In this document: positions 7,462-13,856 of the stretch, piece after piece
Numbering within the stretch: the stretch's first letter is position 1
How the letters are laid out: each line of letters starts with the position of its first letter
Assembly: GCA_030621995.1 (NCBI GenBank)
Contig: JAUXGP010000015.1
Coordinates: 1 to 13,856, forward strand
Direction: 5' to 3'
Source: Psychrilyobacter sp.
Lineage (GTDB): Bacteria; Fusobacteriota; Fusobacteriia; Fusobacteriales; Fusobacteriaceae
DNA: 13,856 nucleotides
Translations under genes and position numbers: made by a program
Notes under the pieces: model-generated
Database searches by the model: none
Seen by the model: only the letters and a program-made list of their open reading frames with translations
Told to the model about the DNA's origin: nothing

Positions 7462-8355
7462 GTGAAAATAAAAATAATTGAAAATAGAAAAAAATTCTTT
7501 ACATTCTCAACTATATTAGTGGTATTAGCTTTAGTTTCATTGATGACTAAAGGGATAAACTATGGGCTGGATTTTACAGGCGGAAACTTAATTCAGGTTA
7601 GATTTGAAAAGTCTATGGGACTGAAGGAATTGAATCCGATTTTGAATGAGATTGCTGTGGAGATCCCGCAGGTTGATAACAACAGAAGAAAGGTACAAGT
7701 CTCTGACGGGAATGTAGTTATCATAAGAACACCTGAGATGAGTGAAGACGTAAAAAGCAACTTTATGAAGGACTTGGAGGAAAAGGGTGGAAAATTTGAC
7801 CTGCTTAGATCTGACAAGGTAGGAGCTTCTGTAGGACAGGAGTTAAAGACTACAGCAATTACAGCACTGTTTGTTGGATTGATCTTAATAGTCGGGTATA
7901 TTACCATTAGATTTGAATTTAAATTTGCATTAGCAGCAGTAATAGCTCTTTTCCATGACGTTATAATAGCTGTAGGAGGAATTGCACTATTGGGGTATGA
8001 GGTAAATACACCGTTTATAGCAGCAGTTTTAACGATCTTAGGATATTCTATAAACGATACTATAGTAGTCTTTGACAGGATTAGAGAAGTATTGAGAAAG
8101 AAGAAGGTAAGTTCATTGGGAGAAGCTATAGATATAAGTGTTAATCAGACTTTAACCAGATCGATCAATACTTCATTCACTACATTCTTAGCTATCCTGG
8201 CTATCTTAATATTCGGGGGAGCCAGCTTAAAGGTGTTTATTACAACTCTGTTAATAGGTGTATTAATAGGAACATATTCATCGATATTCTTAGCCAGCCC
8301 GGTTATTTATTTATTGGATAAAGATGAAAAATTAGAGGATATAGGACATAACTAA
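7462..8355 (+). CDS. secF: protein translocase subunit SecF
   Basis: Inner-membrane partner of SecD in proton-driven completion of protein export. The 297 residues match the usual SecF length. A membrane segment at about 13-28 is followed by the family signature GLDFTGG (35-41), a short periplasmic domain, SVGQELK at about 124-130, and a five-helix membrane domain. GYSINDTIVVFDRIRE (194-209) contains D199, equivalent by position to the functional aspartate of the family. The start is GTG, chosen because AGGGGG (7448-7453) inside the end of secD lies 8 nt upstream and no better start is near. Only 2 nt separate it from secD, consistent with coupled translation. The unit ends at the terminator just downstream. 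Confidence 0.97.
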   Translation: MKIKIIENRKKFFTFSTILVVLALVSLMTKGINYGLDFTGGNLIQVRFEKSMGLKELNPILNEIAVEIPQVDNNRRKVQVSDGNVVIIRTPEMSEDVKSNFMKDLEEKGGKFDLLRSDKVGASVGQELKTTAITALFVGLILIVGYITIRFEFKFALAAVIALFHDVIIAVGGIALLGYEVNTPFIAAVLTILGYSINDTIVVFDRIREVLRKKKVSSLGEAIDISVNQTLTRSINTSFTTFLAILAILIFGGASLKVFITTLLIGVLIGTYSSIFLASPVIYLLDKDEKLEDIGHN

Positions 8356-8362
8356 AAAAGGT

Positions 8363-8397
8363 AGGCTGATTCAATTTAAAATTGAATCAGCCTTTTT
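8363..8397 (+). terminator. intrinsic terminator after secF
   Basis: Perfect 13-bp stem AGGCTGATTCAAT / ATTGAATCAGCCT with loop TTAAA, followed by a T-run (8393-8397) and preceded by an A-run, 7 nt after the secF stop. The flanking A-run means it could also stop transcription from the other strand, although no minus-strand gene is present. Confidence 0.95.
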
Positions 8398-8468
8398 ATA
8401 TAGAGGAAAGACTTAAGATCAAAGTTTATATCTGGTCAAAATTTTATAAGAATTAAAATAACAGTTTG

Positions 8469-8477
8469 TGTTATAAT
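8469..8477 (+). promoter_or_regulatory. extended -10 promoter for the rlmI-cvpA-lptFG unit
   Basis: TGTTATAAT is a perfect TGnTATAAT extended -10 immediately downstream of the secF terminator; with the preceding bases it reads TGTGTTATAAT, nearly identical to TGTGATATAAT before alaS. No convincing -35 is seen. A start near 8484 would leave a leader of about 38 nt. Confidence 0.7.
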
Positions 8478-8508
8478 TAAGAGTATAGAAAAAATTAAAA
8501 AAGGTTTT

Positions 8509-8514
8509 GAGGAG
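8509..8514 (+). promoter_or_regulatory. ribosome binding site deciding the methyltransferase start
   Basis: GAGGAG 7 nt before the ATG at 8522 supports that start; an in-frame TTG at 8507 overlaps the site and is not plausible. Confidence 0.8.
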
Positions 8515-8521
8515 ATATAAA

Positions 8522-9703
8522 ATGGCAAGAGTTATGTTGAAAAAAGGAAAAGAAAAGAAGATTCAAAATTTTTATCCAAATGTATTTAAAGATGAAATAA
8601 AGCAGGTAATGGGAACAATTAAAACTGGAGATATAGTAGACTTATGCAGTGAAGACCTTACATTTATTGGTCGTGGATATGTTGTAGAGAATACCAATGC
8701 ACTGGTAAGAGTATTGACTACTGTGGAAGAAACTATAGATAAGAAATTTATATTAAATAAGATAAAAGTTGCATACGATAAAAGAAAACACCTAAATGAA
8801 GAGACCAACTGTGTCAGAGTATTTTTCTCAGAAGCTGATGGGATACCGGGGCTGATTGTGGATAAATTTGATAAATATCTGTCGGTACAATTTAGAAATT
8901 CAGGTGTAGAGGCATTTCGTCAGGAGATTATAAATGCACTGAAAAAAGTAACGAAACCAAAGGGAATCTATGAGAGAAGTGATGTAGAAAATAGAACCCA
9001 TGAGGGAGTAGAGCAGAAAACAGGAATAATATATGGGAATATACCGGATAGAATAACTATGGAAGACAACGGCTTAAAATATACAGTGGATATAATTGAT
9101 GGTCAAAAAACAGGTTTTTTCCTGGATCAGAGAGATTCTAGAAAATTCATAAGACCATTTTTAAACTCAAATACTAGATTTTTAGATGTATTCTCATCTA
9201 GCGGAGGATTCTCTGTGGCAGCACTTGCCGAAGGATGTCAAAAAGTTGTAGCTGTGGATAAAAATCCCCATGCTCTGGAACTGTGTTTGGAAAACTATGA
9301 ATTAAATGGCTTTGAAAATAAATTTGAAGTGGTAGAGGGCGATGCCTTCTCTATCTTGAAGACTCTGTCGGACAGGAATGAAAAATATGATGTGATAACC
9401 CTGGATCCTCCTTCACTTATTAAGAAAAAGATAGATGTAAAGAGGGGAAGAGATTTTTTCTATAAACTATGTGTAGATAGTTTTAAGATGCTGGAAACAG
9501 GCGGGATATTAGGTGTTATAACCTGTGCTTATCATATGAGCTTAGAGGATATAATGGAAGTAACCAGGATGGCAGCTTCTAAAAATGGTCTATGTTTAGA
9601 GGTAATAGGAATAAATTATCAGCCCACAGATCATCCATGGGTTTTACATATACCGGAAACACTATATTTAAAAGCTCTTTGGGTAAGAGTAATTGAAAGA
9701 TAG
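8522..9703 (+). CDS. rlmI: RlmI-like class I SAM-dependent rRNA (cytosine-C5) methyltransferase
   Basis: Cytoplasmic enzyme of the COG1092/RlmI family; E. coli RlmI makes m5C1962 in 23S rRNA. The protein has 393 residues, the family's normal size. An N-terminal PUA-type RNA-binding domain occupies about 1-75 and a linker/EEHEE-like region runs to about 180 (GLIVDKFDKYLSVQF). The Rossmann methyltransferase domain has motif I FLDVFSSSGGFS (about 220-231, D222), acidic VAVDKN for SAM ribose binding, LDPPS (D295) and ITCAYHMS with C335 in the position of the catalytic cysteine. ATG 8522 is set by its SD. It leads a new transcription unit after the secF terminator, with cvpA 9 nt downstream. The family is clear, but the exact target base is inferred from homologues, so the symbol should be read as rlmI-like. 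Confidence 0.88.
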   Translation: MARVMLKKGKEKKIQNFYPNVFKDEIKQVMGTIKTGDIVDLCSEDLTFIGRGYVVENTNALVRVLTTVEETIDKKFILNKIKVAYDKRKHLNEETNCVRVFFSEADGIPGLIVDKFDKYLSVQFRNSGVEAFRQEIINALKKVTKPKGIYERSDVENRTHEGVEQKTGIIYGNIPDRITMEDNGLKYTVDIIDGQKTGFFLDQRDSRKFIRPFLNSNTRFLDVFSSSGGFSVAALAEGCQKVVAVDKNPHALELCLENYELNGFENKFEVVEGDAFSILKTLSDRNEKYDVITLDPPSLIKKKIDVKRGRDFFYKLCVDSFKMLETGGILGVITCAYHMSLEDIMEVTRMAASKNGLCLEVIGINYQPTDHPWVLHIPETLYLKALWVRVIER

Positions 9704-9712
9704 GGGGAGTTA

Positions 9713-10261
9713 ATGTATATAGATATTATAACTGGAATTATATTAGTTTTGGCAGTATTAATAGGTTTTAAAAAGGGTTTTTTCTTCGAGGTTTTATCAT
9801 TTTTCATCTTAATATTAAATGTAGTTTTGGCTAAAAGGTGGACACCCTATGCCTATGAATATGTTAAAGGCAGTATTAAAATAAATGAAAATGTTTTATA
9901 TTTTTTAACTTATTTAGCTCTTTTAGTGGGACTCTATATAGCAACTTCTATCATCTTATCTGTCTTAAGAACAAATTTGCCTAAGATGTTTATGGGATTG
10001 ACAGACAGTATCTTGGGAGGAGTTTTAGGAGGATTAAAGGGAGGCTTTATAATTTTCGTACTCCTGATAATTTTTAACTTGCTATCCAGTATGGTTTCAG
10101 AGATGGAAGGATATTCAAAAGACAGCAGGGTAAATAAATTTTTTCTAAAGAATGTCACAAAGTTAGAGGAGTACTACCCTGAAGCTGTAAAAGAAAAATT
10201 AGAGGAACTTGAATTTAGAAAAAACGTAGAAAAACGGATAAAAGAATATATGTCAAAATAA
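9713..10261 (+). CDS. CvpA-family integral membrane protein
   Basis: Small inner-membrane protein of the CvpA family (named for colicin V production in E. coli; linked in several species to envelope stress tolerance, with no settled biochemical function). It has 182 residues and four hydrophobic segments, at about 3-18, 25-42, 60-85 and 97-126. The N-terminus, with a helix followed by GFKKGFFFE, is the classic CvpA beginning, and the glycine-rich MGLTDSILGGVLGGLKGGF (about 94-112) is the second family hallmark. The C-terminal 50 residues are charged and likely cytoplasmic helix. The ATG has GGGGGAG overlapping the upstream stop codon. It sits between the methyltransferase and lptF with only 9-10 nt on either side, so it is cotranscribed with the LPS-export permeases. 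A role in the envelope is a context inference only. Confidence 0.85.
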   Translation: MYIDIITGIILVLAVLIGFKKGFFFEVLSFFILILNVVLAKRWTPYAYEYVKGSIKINENVLYFLTYLALLVGLYIATSIILSVLRTNLPKMFMGLTDSILGGVLGGLKGGFIIFVLLIIFNLLSSMVSEMEGYSKDSRVNKFFLKNVTKLEEYYPEAVKEKLEELEFRKNVEKRIKEYMSK

Positions 10262-10271
10262 GGGGTATTTT

Positions 10272-11363
10272 ATGAAAATAATAGATAAATATTTGTTTAA
10301 TCAATTAAAGATGCCTGTTTTGTTTGGAATAAGCTTATTCACCTTTATATTTTTAATAGAATTGATGGTAAATATGATGGAGAGTATACTGGTTAAAAAG
10401 GTGCCGGCATTGGATATGCTCCATCTGCTTACCTACTATATACCTCCAATATTGTCCCAGACTATACCCATGGGATTTTTTCTGGGAGTGATGATAACCT
10501 ATAATAAACTGACTTCAACCAGTGAAAGTGTAGCCATGGTATCTATGGGGATGAGTCTGAATAAGATATTAAAAGTACCATTTTTTATGTCAGTAGGAAT
10601 ATTTGTTCTTACTATTTTTTTGCAGGAAAAAATAATACCTGAATCTTTTGTAAGAGCTGAGGCATTGGGAGTAAAAATTGCTACTGAAACACCATCATTT
10701 CAATTGACTGAGAAGACATTTTTGGAAAATGTAGGAGAATACAGTATCTATATAGATACGCTGGATCCCAAAACGAATCAAGCAAAGGATGTGGTTATCT
10801 TCCAAAAAAGCGAGAAGGATACTTATCCCAATGTAATGCTGGCTGACAGAACTACTTGGAAAGATGGTGCCATGACCCTGGAAGATGCTACTTTTTATCA
10901 ATTAGACGAGAATGGAAAGGAAAAATTAAGGGGAAGTTTTAAGAGTCAGGTTCATCCATTGACTTCATTTCTCTCTGATTTTGATGTAGAGATAAAGGAG
11001 ATAGACACTATGTCTGTGATGATACTCTTAAAGAATATAAATAAATTAAAGACAAACAATGGAACTGTGGCGGAGATCTTACCCTATAAAGTGGAGCTGC
11101 AGAAAAAATTAGCTTCTCCTTTTTCAGCTGTATTTTTAGGAATCCTGGGGGTATTATTTTCTTTGGGGCACCATAGAAGCGGGAAAAGTGTCAGCTATGG
11201 ACTGAGTATGGCAGTGATATTTGTATATATAACCCTGTTCAATGTAGGAGTAGTGTTATCTAGTAAAGGAATTGTTAACCCGGTAATAGCTATATGGTCT
11301 CCTAACCTGCTTCTGGCAGGACTCACAGGAATTATGTATATTAAAAAGGCAAGGAGGGGATAG
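10272..11363 (+). CDS. lptF: LPS export permease LptF (YjgP/YjgQ family)
   Basis: Inner-membrane permease that pairs with LptG and LptB to extract LPS from the inner membrane. The protein has 363 residues with the family's 3 + 3 helix layout: membrane segments near 13-33, 57-79 and 102-120, a periplasmic jellyroll domain at about 121-265, then segments near 275-295, 305-325 and 335-357. The region QTIPMGFFLGVMITYNKL followed by SESVAMVSMGMS matches the LptF-type helix 2 and coupling region, and DVVIFQK...VMLAD in the periplasmic domain also resembles LptF more than LptG. That is the reason for naming this one F; the two paralogues could be swapped. AGGGG lies 6 nt before the ATG. lptG begins immediately after its stop codon (TAGATG), implying translational coupling. 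Confidence 0.9.
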   Translation: MKIIDKYLFNQLKMPVLFGISLFTFIFLIELMVNMMESILVKKVPALDMLHLLTYYIPPILSQTIPMGFFLGVMITYNKLTSTSESVAMVSMGMSLNKILKVPFFMSVGIFVLTIFLQEKIIPESFVRAEALGVKIATETPSFQLTEKTFLENVGEYSIYIDTLDPKTNQAKDVVIFQKSEKDTYPNVMLADRTTWKDGAMTLEDATFYQLDENGKEKLRGSFKSQVHPLTSFLSDFDVEIKEIDTMSVMILLKNINKLKTNNGTVAEILPYKVELQKKLASPFSAVFLGILGVLFSLGHHRSGKSVSYGLSMAVIFVYITLFNVGVVLSSKGIVNPVIAIWSPNLLLAGLTGIMYIKKARRG

Positions 11364-12440
11364 ATGAAAAAAATAGATAGATATATAATAGTTAAATTTA
11401 TAAAGTCCGTTCTATTATCCCTCTTTGCTTTTATAGGGATTTTTGTTCTATCTCAAATTTTTAAAGTGATAAGATATGTTACTTCCGGGAGGTTGACAAC
11501 TGTTGAAGGTGCCAAGTATATGGCAGCGTTGATTCCCGGGATCTTGGTACAGGTATCCCCTCTGGCAGCACTATTAGGGGGATTGATAACAATAAATAAG
11601 ATGGCCAGCAGTTTAGAAATCATAGCCTTAAAAACCTCTGGAATCAGTTTCAGGAGGATAGTTCTCCTGCCTATAATTGCTACATTTATCATGGCAGGAG
11701 GAATTTTTTATATCAGTAATTCTCTCCAGCCTAAGGGGCTCAAGACAGCCAGAGAGTTAAAAAGAAAAAATCAAATAGGTGATGATCAGATCCCTGTAGA
11801 AAAAAATGATGTATATCTTAGGGGAAATGGAGATTATATCTATCATTTTGACTATATAAATAGAGAGACAAATATGGCCAGAGGGGTAGAAATTGTAATC
11901 TTGAATAAAAATTTTGATGCCATAAAATCTATAATCACGGCTAAGTCAGCAAGATATACTACTGACGGGAAATGGGAATTAGATGGAGCCAATGAAAATA
12001 AGATAGATGAAAAAAAGGTAGTCTATCATAGGATCTATAGAAACTCAGAATTAAAAGATGCTCCAAAATTATTTTTGACTCCTAAATACAGAAAAGAAGA
12101 ATTAAGTTTAACAGAATTGAGAAAGGTAGCGGTACTTCTCCGTAAAACTGGAGGAGAATCCAAAAAATTTGAAGTGGAATTCCATAAGAGAATAGCCTAC
12201 CCATTTGCCTGTGTAGTTATAGGAATCTTAGGTCTGTCTCTTGGAAGCAGATATGTAAGAGGTTCGTCAGCCATGAATATAGCCCTTAGTATTGCTTTTG
12301 GTTATGGATATTATATTGTTCAGGCTAGTTTCGAAGCGGTAGCTATGGGAGGAATCTTGTCTCCCCTTATAGGAGCATGGTTGCCTAACCTTATCTTCAT
12401 AGGGATAGGGTTGATAGCTATGAATAAAGCAGAGTATTAA
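11364..12440 (+). CDS. lptG: LPS export permease LptG (YjgP/YjgQ family)
   Basis: Second permease of the LptB2FG extractor. The 358 residues have membrane segments near 13-34, 57-78 and 101-118, a periplasmic jellyroll (about 119-265), and segments near 273-292, 298-320 and 330-352. SPLAALLGGLITINKMA followed by SSLEIIALKTSGIS closely resembles the LptG pattern PMAALLG...SELVVMQASGF, and AKSARYTTDGKWEL matches the LptG periplasmic domain. The start codon abuts the lptF stop with a strong AAGGAGGGG site (11351-11359) inside the end of lptF. The ATPase partner lptB is 8.6 kb upstream in another transcription unit. A structured 69-nt gap separates this gene from the M16 peptidase. Confidence 0.92.
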   Translation: MKKIDRYIIVKFIKSVLLSLFAFIGIFVLSQIFKVIRYVTSGRLTTVEGAKYMAALIPGILVQVSPLAALLGGLITINKMASSLEIIALKTSGISFRRIVLLPIIATFIMAGGIFYISNSLQPKGLKTARELKRKNQIGDDQIPVEKNDVYLRGNGDYIYHFDYINRETNMARGVEIVILNKNFDAIKSIITAKSARYTTDGKWELDGANENKIDEKKVVYHRIYRNSELKDAPKLFLTPKYRKEELSLTELRKVAVLLRKTGGESKKFEVEFHKRIAYPFACVVIGILGLSLGSRYVRGSSAMNIALSIAFGYGYYIVQASFEAVAMGGILSPLIGAWLPNLIFIGIGLIAMNKAEY

Positions 12441-12500
12441 CCCTCTTCCTTTTTAAGTTTGGAGAGAGTGCCGATAGGCGAGAGAGGGTAAAAAAAGGAG
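12440..12500 (+). promoter_or_regulatory. candidate regulatory leader of the M16 peptidase
   Basis: Three pairings compete for one pyrimidine tract after lptG. (A) ACCCTCT (12440-12446) with AGAGGGT (12483-12489), 7 bp, enclosing a small GCC-GATA-GGC hairpin (12470-12479). (B) CTCTTC (12443-12448) with GGAGAG (12461-12466), 6 bp with one G-U. (C) TTCCTTTTT (12446-12454) with AAAAAGGAG (12492-12500), 9 bp with one G-U, which would cover the SD of the peptidase gene. A leaves the SD free and C hides it. No T-run follows, so it is not a terminator. Function is an inference from base pairing alone. Confidence 0.35.
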
Positions 12501-12509
12501 AATTAATTT

Positions 12510-13733
12510 ATGATAATAGAAAAAAAATTAAAAAACGGAATTCCTGTTTTTTTTGATAAGATAGATGGAATACAATCGGTAACCATAGGGATCTTTGTAG
12601 GAACCGGATCAAAAGATGAAAAAGAAGGTGAATACGGTGTATCTCACCTTTTAGAACATATGATGTTCAAGGGGACAAAAAAAAGATCGGCCAAGGAACT
12701 ATCCGAAGAGATCGATGATGTCGGCGGAAATATAAATGCATATACCGGGAAGGAAACCACAGCTTATTATATACAGCTGCTCTCTTCTAGGCTGGAAGTC
12801 GGGATAGATATCTTATCGGATATGTTTTTAAACTCTACTTTTTCAGAGGAAAATCTGGAAAAAGAAAAGAAGGTTGTAATTGAAGAGATAAATATGTATG
12901 AGGATATCCCAGAGGAAAAAGTACATGATATAAATTCTACATTTGCTATCTCTGGAAACCAATCTAATATAGTTTTAGGAAGTATTGAGAGCGTAAATGG
13001 AATAAGCAGGGATATTTTGGTGGATTATTTCAACAGGAGATATACACCGGAAAATATAGTTATATCTTTAGCCGGAAATATGGATATAGATAAAGTTATG
13101 GAGATGTTAGAGGATACCATGGGTACCATAGAGAAAAAAGAAACTCCTGCACCTAAAGATTTTTCCATGAGAATAAACTCCGGAAAACAGGTTTCTAAAA
13201 AAGAGATGAGCCAGGTCCACTTGTGTATAAATACCAAAGGGATCTCCTACTTAGATGAAGACAGATATAAATATTCTATAATCTCCAATATATTGGCCGG
13301 GAATATGAGTTCCAGATTATTTCAAAAGATAAGGGAAGACCGTGGATTGGCTTATTCAATCTATAGTTATATGTCAAACTTTAGAGAGGGTGGGTTATTT
13401 ACCATCTATGCCGGGACAACACCCAAAGATTATAATGAAGTAATCAAGATAGTTCTGGAGGAATTTGAGGAAATAAAGAAAAACAGTGTGACTGAAAAAG
13501 AGCTGGAGAGATCTAAGAATCAATTTTTAAGTTCATTGACCTTTGGTCTGGAAAACAGCAGGGCTAGGATGAGCAGATTGGCGAACTCGTACCTGACCTA
13601 TGGAAGGATAAAAACGGTAGAGGAAACTATAGAAGAGATTGAGAAAATAAGCTGCGAGGATATAAAAGAGGTGGCGAATAAGGTTTTCTCAGAGGAATAT
13701 TATTCATACACTATCTTGGGGGATGTGGAATAA
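12510..13733 (+). CDS. M16-family (pitrilysin/MPP-like) zinc metallopeptidase
   Basis: Zinc peptidase of the insulinase/mitochondrial-processing-peptidase group, single-size bacterial type (407 residues). The inverted zinc motif HLLEH is at 46-50 (ligands H46 and H50, catalytic base E49) and the distal ligand is most likely E126 in VVIEEINMYED, 76 residues after H50 as expected for the family. The second M16 domain follows (about 170-400), with REDRGLAYSIYS resembling the conserved R/Y substrate-binding region. No signal peptide is visible, so it is likely cytoplasmic. Substrates are unknown; Gram-positive relatives are the YmxG/MlpA type. ATG 12510 has AAGGAG 9 nt upstream. dut starts 19 nt downstream behind an identical 16-nt leader sequence, so the two are probably cotranscribed. 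Confidence 0.93.
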   Translation: MIIEKKLKNGIPVFFDKIDGIQSVTIGIFVGTGSKDEKEGEYGVSHLLEHMMFKGTKKRSAKELSEEIDDVGGNINAYTGKETTAYYIQLLSSRLEVGIDILSDMFLNSTFSEENLEKEKKVVIEEINMYEDIPEEKVHDINSTFAISGNQSNIVLGSIESVNGISRDILVDYFNRRYTPENIVISLAGNMDIDKVMEMLEDTMGTIEKKETPAPKDFSMRINSGKQVSKKEMSQVHLCINTKGISYLDEDRYKYSIISNILAGNMSSRLFQKIREDRGLAYSIYSYMSNFREGGLFTIYAGTTPKDYNEVIKIVLEEFEEIKKNSVTEKELERSKNQFLSSLTFGLENSRARMSRLANSYLTYGRIKTVEETIEEIEKISCEDIKEVANKVFSEEYYSYTILGDVE

Positions 13734-13752
13734 AAAAAGGAGAATTTTAAAT

Positions 13753-13856
13753 ATGAAAAAAGTAGAAGTCAAGATAATAACAGAGGAAGGGGTAACCCTT
13801 CCTAAATATATGACAGACGGCGCAGCCGGGATGGATGTATGTGCTCATATTGAAAC
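13753..13856 (+). CDS. dut: dUTP diphosphatase, N-terminal part (3' partial)
   Basis: Cytoplasmic dUTPase that hydrolyses dUTP to dUMP and diphosphate, keeping uracil out of DNA and supplying dUMP for thymidylate synthesis. Only the first 34 codons are in the window. They start MKKVEVKIITEEGVTLPKY and include the typical trimeric-dUTPase motif 1, with LPKY and then GAAGMDVCA containing the conserved aspartate. The ATG has AAGGAG at 13736-13741, 11 nt upstream. The remainder, including the uridine-binding hairpin and the C-terminal glycine-rich motif, lies beyond the right edge, so completeness cannot be judged. Confidence 0.88.
   Translation, partial: MKKVEVKIITEEGVTLPKYMTDGAAGMDVCAHIE

Noticed and set aside
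8507..8509. TTG start giving a methyltransferase 5 residues longer
   Set aside because: It overlaps the GAGGAG site that correctly serves ATG 8522.
12440..12489. Intrinsic terminator after lptG
   Set aside because: The ACCCTCT/AGAGGGT pairing spans a long loop and is followed by A residues rather than a T-run.

Overview
The window is ordinary chromosomal DNA from an AT-rich, Gram-negative-type (diderm) bacterium. It has strong purine-rich Shine-Dalgarno (SD) sites and a Firmicute-like gene order (alaS next to ruvX, secD-secF, an M16 peptidase followed by dut), together with lipopolysaccharide-export genes (an OstA/LptA-like protein, lptB, lptF, lptG). This mix best fits Fusobacteriota, perhaps the Ilyobacter/Propionigenium/Cetobacterium side. 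That assignment is an inference from gene content and composition, not from a search. All genes lie on the + strand, coding density is high, and I see no tRNA, rRNA, CRISPR array, insertion sequence or phage gene.

Layout: (1) The 3' part of a very long repetitive OstA/LptA-like periplasmic protein, cut by the window's left edge, is followed after 10 nt by lptB, the cytoplasmic ATPase of the LPS exporter. (2) alaS has its own extended -10 promoter at 2812-2820. (3) A 149-nt gap holds an inverted/direct-repeat element, then ruvX, a 127-nt leader, and secD-secF, closed by a near-perfect intrinsic terminator at 8363-8397. (4) A second extended -10 promoter (8469-8477) starts a tightly packed run: an RlmI-like rRNA methyltransferase, a CvpA-family membrane protein, lptF and lptG. 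(5) A 69-nt leader with mutually exclusive pairings precedes an M16 zinc peptidase, followed by the first 34 codons of dut, cut by the right edge.

How the genes fit together: LptB energises the LptF/LptG inner-membrane extractor, and the OstA-like repeat protein is the likely periplasmic conduit. The export genes are thus split between two transcription units about 7.5 kb apart. SecD/SecF assist protein export across the inner membrane, on which the OstA-like protein would also depend. AlaS, RuvX and the methyltransferase are housekeeping translation and ribosome-maturation genes.

I found no convincing undescribed multi-gene system. The points most worth a second look are non-coding: the repeat element between alaS and ruvX, the possible SD-sequestering leader of the M16 peptidase, and the secD leader with an ambiguous start codon. 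The unusual size of the OstA-like protein is the main protein-level oddity.
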